From the NCBI RefSeq assembly GCF_012273895.1, contig NC_052129.1:2418001-2482000 (forward strand): a stretch of DNA of 64,000 nucleotides. The letters run 5' to 3'. This DNA comes from Zerene cesonia. Its lineage: Eukaryota; Arthropoda; Insecta; Lepidoptera; Pieridae. Numbering within the stretch: position 1 is the stretch's first letter; every line of letters starts with the position of its first letter. Made by a program: the position numbers and the translations under genes. This document shows, one piece after another, positions 28,801 to 37,800 of this stretch. The notes under the pieces were generated by a model, which made no database searches, was not told the origin of the DNA, and saw only the letters and a list, made by a program, of their open reading frames with translations.

Positions 28801-31800
28801 CATAAATACCATCGGCCCCCAAACATAATATTTGTGTTGCAACTGTCACAATAATAGTATGCTAATTTGAACAGCACAGTAAACTTTACTTTTTTTCTTG
28901 CGGAGCCCTTACGTTGCTTTAGGTAAGTGGATCCACTATGTGACGGAATCAATGATTTCATGTTATCGCTTCTTTTTAGCGGTACTTTTATTATTATTTT
29001 ATGTCTTATGCATCACAGTTTTATTTGATAATTTTTTCATCACTTTTGAGTAACGTTTCGCTTTGATTCACAAATCTTTCTTGTTTATTTTACATTCAAT
29101 CATTACACAAGCTTTTGCCACATTTGTATCATACTCCTTTTATCTCTTATTGGCGTTTAATTCATTTACAGAAAAAACAAAGTGCTTAATTTTGAACATT
29201 TATAGGTGACTGAATTTACTAAAATGTTTATGTTACATTAATTACAAGAAAGCTTTGATTTAAAATTTCTTAGCACATATCGATGTTGCACATTTTGAAC
29301 ACTCGTGTGCATCAGTATTCAAATATATATTTCCTTTTTCAGATATTTTAACAGAATCATCTAAGGTACTAAGCGCTGCTGCCATACCAACATCACCTTC
29401 AAAACACCTAGCTGACAATTTGGCATTTGTTAATGTCGACAAACCTACTATAACAAGTGGTGCTATGGAATTAGTTGATCGTACGATAGAGAAAAGTATT
29501 GATGTTATCGATCAAATTAAAAAGGAACAACTTGCCGTCAAAATGGAGGAAATGCAGAGATCTACCTCTTCTGATACTTTCTATTCAGAATCGAGAGTAG
29601 AGACGTCTACTTCATCATCTTCTATTCATAAAACGGTAGAAGGGTCACAATTAAAATTTCAAAGTATAGATCCTGATGCGGTTATGTCAGATATGATAGC
29701 AAAATTTGGAACAACCAGTGAATTTAGTACTGTTGTTTCACATAAAGAGACCGAGACAAAAAAAATATCGGGACAAGAGTTTTTCTCTGAAACAAAGCAA
29801 GTGTCTTCGTCTGATGATGACTCACTTGTAATAAAAACACAAACTAGTCATGAGCTAAGAGGACAAGAGCATGAAATTAAAGAAAAAACTGTTATTCGAA
29901 AAGATGGAGAACAAACTGAAACGTCTCAAAAGAAAATGGAAAGAGCCCATGTAGCATCTGCTAAGAGATCGGATGTGGAAACAAAAACAGTCTTTAAAAG
30001 TACTGATGACACGGATATAGTAAAAGTTGAGAGAGAATTTTCTGAGCAAGGTTTATATACTGGAAGACAAACTAAGTCAGAAGAACGCATGACTGCCTTA
30101 AAAGACGAAACAGTGAAGAAAAAATCTGAAGTGAAAATTTCGGAAAGAGACTTATCACATGAGCAATGGGGTAAAGAATATTTTACTCAACCAGGCGAAT
30201 TAGAAGACATACATGAAGTGGAAGACACAAAAACCAAGGTTGCTTTCGTGGATTCAACATTAAAAATCGTTGAAAAGGACGAAGTAGTCTCTAGTTTCGA
30301 AGTTTCTGAAAAGGGCAAAATAATTAGTTCTAAAGTAGAACATCACAAAGAAGAATCTGTTATCGAAAGTAAAGAACACGATGACTTGAGTTCAGAGGCA
30401 TCACATGCACCAAGTTTCAAAAGTGAATCTGGTGAAAGACGTGGATCCACCGAAAGTAGTCCAAAAAGTAAATCTAAGTCATTTAAGAAAGATGACGAAA
30501 TTTATGAGGTGGACTTTATCAAAGAAATAAAAGTTTCCACGTCCCCGATTAAAAGCACTTTTAGCCGGACTGGCAGTCAGGATACACATTCTGAGTCTGA
30601 AGTTGCCCCTGAACTGCCCCATGATGCCGATACTCCAAAAAAAGAAAAAATAACTAAATCTCCTGTGAAAATTCCCCAGCAACAATTAGAAGATCAAGTT
30701 TTAGAATTATCCATACAACAAAAAACAGAATCACCATTAAAATCTAGTATAATAGAAGCAACAGCAACTAAGAGTTCCGATGGTGATACTATTTTAGAAA
30801 TAAAGCCCGTGTGTGATCTTAAGACTGATATTACTACTAAGCCTACTAAGACTGATATATCTCCCGGTCCAATAGAAATTTCTGAAGAAATGAGCAGCTC
30901 GAAAGACATTATGATTAAATCTGCCGATAGCGTAGACACGGAATGTATGATAAAATCCTTAGAATCTCACGAAGCCGAGATATTACAAAAATCCATGGAC
31001 TCTACAGTGAGTGCGGAAACTCTACATCCATCGGAATTTTCAACAGAAGCAGACTCGGCTTTTCTTACTGGAACAGATCATAAGAAAGAAGAAATGAGGC
31101 TTATCAAAGAAAAAAGCTTGGAAGATATTTGTAGCAGTGGTTATGATACAGATCTCTCATCTGCTGAATTTCATGCAGCAAAACAAGAAATGGAAAAGGT
31201 TGATTTAGATTCAGTTACCGTTCCACCTTTAACTGATCTATCAGTTTTAGAAAAAACTATCGACGAAGTTAAGCAATCAATTGAAGCTGCACAAGTTGAA
31301 ATTATAAGTGAAAAAAGCGATGGTAGTATAAAATATAAACAGTCGCCATCGGAATTTCAATTCAAAATACTTATAAGCCCTGATAGACCCGAAGTCATTA
31401 CTGAGGAGCCTCAGTCTGTAGACGATGCAACTAAAAGTGCATTAATACAAGAAAAAGATGAAAAAAGCCAAATATCTGATAGCACATCTCATAAAATAAG
31501 CTCTCAAGAAGAAACCACTATATCTGATACAGATAATAAGGAAACTGTTCAAATAAAAGAGTCAAGCCCACCCTTAGATGCAGATATATCAATTAAATCA
31601 GACAGTGGGCCCCACTCTATTTTAGAAACTGAAAGTGATATAATATCTGATAGAGACTTATCTTCAAAGGGTAGTCCAGAAGTTAAATTAAGAGTCCAAA
31701 AACACATTAAATCTAAATTAGGTGTTGCTGATAGACGTTCAGCTTCAGAAATTGAAGGTTGGTCAAGTTCCGGAGAAAGCCACTACCACAGTTTTGAACA

Positions 31801-34800
31801 TTCAGAAAGTAGACCGCTATCATCAGATGTTGAAGTAATGATGACTGCGCAAAGTGCGACAGAATTCGAAACAGCTTTAACAAGCCATGACGTATCGTCA
31901 CAATCTCTTAGAACTTCAAAAGATTATTACACAGCGTGCAGTTCTCTTGCATCGAGAGATAGTATGAGAAGCCTGGATTCAGATGGTTCAAGTCATGTGG
32001 CTAGTATTGATATTTCCGATGCGTCGGAAACCCTAGTACCTTCAGCGCACGAACTCAAAGAAGAGCTAATGGAAAGCAGTACATATGTTGAACAATTTCT
32101 TCATGAATCCGAGAAGGATCTTACCAAGAAAACGAGTGATGAAGAAGTATCTGGAGAAGAAGAAGATTACAAAAGTGACACTGTTGAACCAGTTGGCAAG
32201 ATGAAAAGATCACATGAAATGAGATTTCAACCAAAAGACATGATACCGGAACATTTTCCGCTAGAAACCACATCAGAAAGTACTGAATTTGATGAAGATT
32301 CACTAAAAGATAAAGAAGGATCTGATACAACAATTTCTAGTCAGCTTAAGACCGACGAAATTTTATCATCGTCAATTTCAAAACTTGACATGTCATCGTC
32401 GCAATCACAGCTTGATTTGGATAAAGAAGAAGTTCAAGAATCAATTTCAAAAGTTTCATCACATTCAGAACAGGCCATACCTTTCTCAGTAACAAAAATA
32501 GAGAGGACAGAAAGACAATTCGTTGATATTGAAAGTGAAATTATACCTGTCGGTTCAGCTGCATATCAAGAAATTGAACAATTTGGCAGTATAGTGACTG
32601 AATCCACTACAAAATCTTCTAAAGAAGAAACAGCGATTGAGAAAACCACTATTCCTGAGGAAACAAGTATACCTAAAGTCAAATCTGATGTTATACAATC
32701 CGTTGAAATAAAAGAGCAATGTATTAAAAAAACTGTGCAAGATATAAGTGTAGTGCCGTTTCCAGTAACGGAAAAACCCCCAAGTCAAAGAGAATTTGTT
32801 GATGTTGAAGAAGAAATTATACCTGTCGGTTCAAAACAATATGAAGAAATTTTGAAGTCTAAAAGTGATTCATCTGTTCCTAAAACTAGTGCTGAGAAAG
32901 CAACTGTTATATCAGAAGAATCGAAAGCATTAGAGAGCAAACAAAGCTCGGCTTCAAGTTTAAAAACTCACGAGTATATTTCAACACCACATACACCCCT
33001 TTCCGCGCCTAGTCAAAGCTCTCTTTCTACGGATAACGGTCGCGAATACATTCTAGATGATATTTATGATATATCTGAAACACCCGAACTCAAATCCGAC
33101 TTAATCACTGAAAGTAGTAAGTCAGAACTCTTAGTAACAACAGATGAAAGGACCTTGCGTAATTATGAAAAGGAACAAGATTCACCAACAAGTGATGAAT
33201 TTGAAATGGTAGACAAACCAAGTGAAATGGATGATTTTGTTGTGATTGAGGAGGTAGCGAAAGAAGCCCAAGAAAGTGATCCTGAAGGTAAAAGCTTGCA
33301 AATAAAGTCATATAAATATGTGGCACGCCATGATACTGAAGTAGAAGAATACTTATCCAAAACATCGAAAAAACAAGAAAGTGCAAGCAGTACTTCTGGG
33401 TCATCTGACGATGATATGCAATATGAAATGGAACAAAGAAGATTACAAGCACAGGAATTAGCCGAAATTGAAGCTGGCAAACGCTGGATTCAAATGCAAT
33501 TTGAAGGAGATCCTCGGTATGATTATGAAAGAATTCCACTGGAAGATATCAAAGAAGAAGAAATGACAGATTTTGATGCTAGTCGCATTGGCAGTCTAAG
33601 CTCTCAAAAAGAATCCATTGGAAGCTATGGTAGTTTTAGAAATTCGTATGGAAGTTTATCAGAATCAGAAATGGCTTCTCGTATGAGATTTAGAATCAAA
33701 GGAGAAAATGATGATATTTCTATTAGTTCACTACAAGAATTTGAAAATCTTGAAAGGGCATTAATGGAACAATATCAACAAAATTCCTCATCTTCGCAAG
33801 ATTCCCTCAATGGCTCTTTACCTCGTCGTTATATATTAAGCAAAAGCCAAGGCGAAGAAATAGAAATTTCAAGTCTTAAAGAATTTGAAGGACTGGAATC
33901 AGCCTGTCTTGAAGCACTCAAAGCTGAACTTCTTGCGAAACAAAAAGAGGCTTTATTATTAGCCGATCCTAAAGTTGTAAGTGGCAGTTTCCTAGAACAA
34001 GAAAAACGTTCATATGATAGTAGCTCCGATAGCAGCCCACCTATGAAAAGCGGTAGCCCAGGTCAAAAATCTGGAAGTCCATCCCAGAAAAGTGGTAGCC
34101 CTTCGCAGAAAGGTGGAGGCAGTCCATCTCAAAGAGTTGGGAGCTATGGTAGTCCTTCCCAAAAATTACTGGCTGATTCGGCTGCAATAAGAAAACTAAT
34201 TGACCAACAGTTAGCTTTAGAACAACGTATGCAGGAGGCGCGACCAAAAATAGTTACTGTTAAGAAATATGATGACAAAGGAGCTTTCTTTGTGCCCGTA
34301 CCAGAACCCGAATCTTCAGAACCAAAATCTAGTGAAGTAGTAGAAGAATGTACTAAATCTTCATCCTTTGTGTGTGCATCTGCACCTAGCGATGGCTCTG
34401 CTGAGTCAATCCCTGGAGATTGCGAAGAAATGATGAAAATATTAGATCAAGAAGAAAAATCGAAAGATAAATCTAAAGTAACAAAATTACCGGAAGGTGG
34501 GGTTATAGAAGTTGTAAGAACCACAACTGTAATACAACAACGGTTTGTCGATGGCAAAAAAGTATCTGAGAAAGTAACTGGGCCAGAGGGCGAAGGTGCA
34601 GTTGATATTCCAGCTCGGGCAGTGCAATATGATGAAAGTCGTATGTCGTTGGGCTCAGAAATGTCTTCATCATTAGCATCCCAACCATCTGAAATGGATA
34701 GTCTAATGACTGTAGTTGAAAGACAAACTACTGAGGGTGAAATAATAACTTACTCAAGGCAGACTATCTCAGTGTCTGCGGACAGGCCAGATGATTTAGA

Positions 34801-37800
34801 TTTTTCTAGAGAGGGAAGCGCAATACGTGAGCTATCGCCCTCCTCAGGGAGGTCTATAGCTCACAGTATTGTGTCTGGGAAACAATTCACAGATCCAGCG
34901 AGCGGCTCTTGGAGTGCACAGGATGAAGAACTCAGTTCTTCTGGAAGTTTTAGCAGGTAAATTATAATATTACATTTTGACTACATATACATACAATATA
35001 CATGGATTATCAATNNNNNNNNNNNNNNNNNNNNNNNNNNNNNNNNNNNNNNNNNNNNNNNNNNNNNNNNNNNNNNNNNNNNNNNNNNNNNNNNNNNNNN
35101 NNNNNNNNNNNNNNNNNNNNNNNNNNNNNNNNNNNNNNNNNNNNNNNNNNNNNNNNNNNNNNNNNNNNNNNNNNNNNNNNNNNNNNNNNNNNNNNNNNNN
35201 NNNNNNNNNNNNNNNNNNNNNNNNNNNNNNNNNNNNNNNNNNNNNNNNNNNNNNNNNNNNNNNNNNNNNNNNNNNNNNNNNNNNNNNNNNNNNNNNNNNN
35301 NNNNNNNNNNNNNNNNNNNNNNNNNNNNNNNNNNNNNNNNNNNNNNNNNNNNNNNNNNNNNNNNNNNNNNNNNNNNNNNNNNNNNNNNNNNNNNNNNNNN
35401 NNNNNNNNNNNNNNNNNNNNNNNNNNNNNNNNNNNNNNNNNNNNNNNNNNNNNNNNNNNNNNNNNNNNNNNNNNNNNNNNNNNNNNNNNNNNNNNNNNNN
35501 NNNNNNNNNNNNNNNNNNNNNNNNNNNNNNNNNNNNNNNNNNNNNNNNNNNNNNNNNNNNNNNNNNNNNNNNNNNNNNNNNNNNNNNNNNNNNNNNNNNN
35601 NNNNNNNNNNNNNNNNNNNNNNNNNNNNNNNNNNNNNNNNNNNNNNNNNNNNNNNNNNNNNNNNNNNNNNNNNNNNNNNNNNNNNNNNNNNNNNNNNNNN
35701 NNNNNNNNNNNNNNNNNNNNNNNNNNNNNNNNNNNNNNNNNNNNNNNNNNNNNNNNNNNNNNNNNNNNNNNNNNNNNNNNNNNNNNNNNNNNNNNNNNNN
35801 NNNNNNNNNNNNNNNNNNNNNNNNNNNNNNNNNNNNNNNNNNNNNNNNNNNNNNNNNNNNNNNNNNNNNNNNNNNNNNNNNNNNNNNNNNNNNNNNNNNN
35901 NNNNNNNNNNNNNNNNNNNNNNNNNNNNNNNNNNNNNNNNNNNNNNNNNNNNNNNNNNNNNNNNNNNNNNNNNNNNNNNNNNNNNNNNNNNNNNNNNNNN
36001 NNNNNNNNNNNNNNCCCGAAACCCCCTGTATACTAAATTTCATGAAAATCGTTGGAGCCGATTCCGAGATTCCAATTATATATATATAGGTATATATATA
36101 TATACAAGAATTGCTCGTTTAAAGGTATAAGATTATTCACATGAGGCCTAGAAAGATGATAATAGAGGTAATATAGATGAAGAAATGTGGTTCATGCCTA
36201 TATTTAGGAAAACATAGTAATACGAAACAAGATTTTATTGTGAAATAATTATCCAAATTGGGTTATCATTTAATTTTGATGAACACAAATGGAACAGGGC
36301 TCGCGCAGACTTGATGCTTGGCAGCACGGATAGCTTGGAAGCAACGAGTTCCAATGCTACGAGAGCCACTTATAATTACGAAGTGGATACGCCGATGACA
36401 GGGAGCCTTACATCTGGAGGTAATTTCAATAAATTTTATATGCTGTAGAATATTCAAAAGACAATGTCAAATAACTTAATATAATTATAAACTATATCGA
36501 TGTTCGTGATAATCCTATAAATGTCGACATTACAAAAGTGTTCGTTTTATTTGTAACGTGAAAAACAGAGCTAACGTTATTTTAACAGAGTTAATTATAA
36601 TGTCCGATCATCGTAAAATATATGTATACATCCTAAATTACGCATTCATAATCAAAGCTTTATAAAACGCTGTAATATATGTAAATTTCAGATATCTTTG
36701 CTAATAACCTTTTCGACTCGCCTTATTCATTTCATATTTCTATAAATATAACCTAGTAACTCAACCTTATCTTACTACTAATTTATCTATCAGAATTACT
36801 GTATACTGTATATCATTTTCTAAAAGAACCGACTTTTATTTGTATTAAACGGCATTTTTTAAATTAAATATTTTATCCTACATTTATCCTACATTGTAAT
36901 CACATATTTAACAATAAAGATCGGCTCTTTGGTCATTAATATCATGAGCATTAATCCTTGCTTCTAATCGTATTTAATTATTTTTATGTACATTGCTACC
37001 CCACCGAGCTTGTTACTAATCAGAAAGATAACAGCGGTACCACCTCCAGGGTCGAACACTATGGTCTCCTCCCTCGACACCCTGGACCCAGTTACGGCTG
37101 TCCAAATGGAGAGCCTTGAACATCAATCCACCAGCGATCATTACTCTCAATTCGAAGTCCATGAACCTGACTCTGATACTGAAAGACTGGTATGTGGATG
37201 AATAATTTATTTAATATTTAAATATAATCGATTCAATGCCCTAAATTAATTCAATTGTAATACTGTATTTCGTCATTGAATTGCATTATTTTAAAATGTC
37301 GGATGTCATATCTGATGTTTTGCTCACCCTTCATGGCGTATTTTTATTTAAAGAAATGTAATATAATTTATGGTTTAATTTTAAGTTATAACAGTTATAT
37401 TTAAATTCGGTGTTAATGCTTAAAATCATGTTGTGTCCGGTCTTTTATAAGACTGCTATTTTTAAGTAAGGAATAAATGTTTTGCCATTTCTTTGATTGT
37501 ATTTTAATTGATTGACCTTATCTTTCTGAAATATATTCTAATTCAAAGGATAACGATACAATCGTAAATTATAATTATGTTTCTAGTTCTTTAATGGTGG
37601 CCATGTTTCAGGAACTAGACGGACGTGTCCCAAAAACTAAAGAGCGTACAATAATGTTCGACAGCACGGACACGCTTAGCGCTGTCAGTGGCGACAACTC
37701 AGTGAAAGAAGCTACCATTGAAGCACCAGCGGCTACATTCTATATTGGAGATACACCTATCGTGAGAGGTAATATTAGGATTTGAATTTCACTAGTGTTA

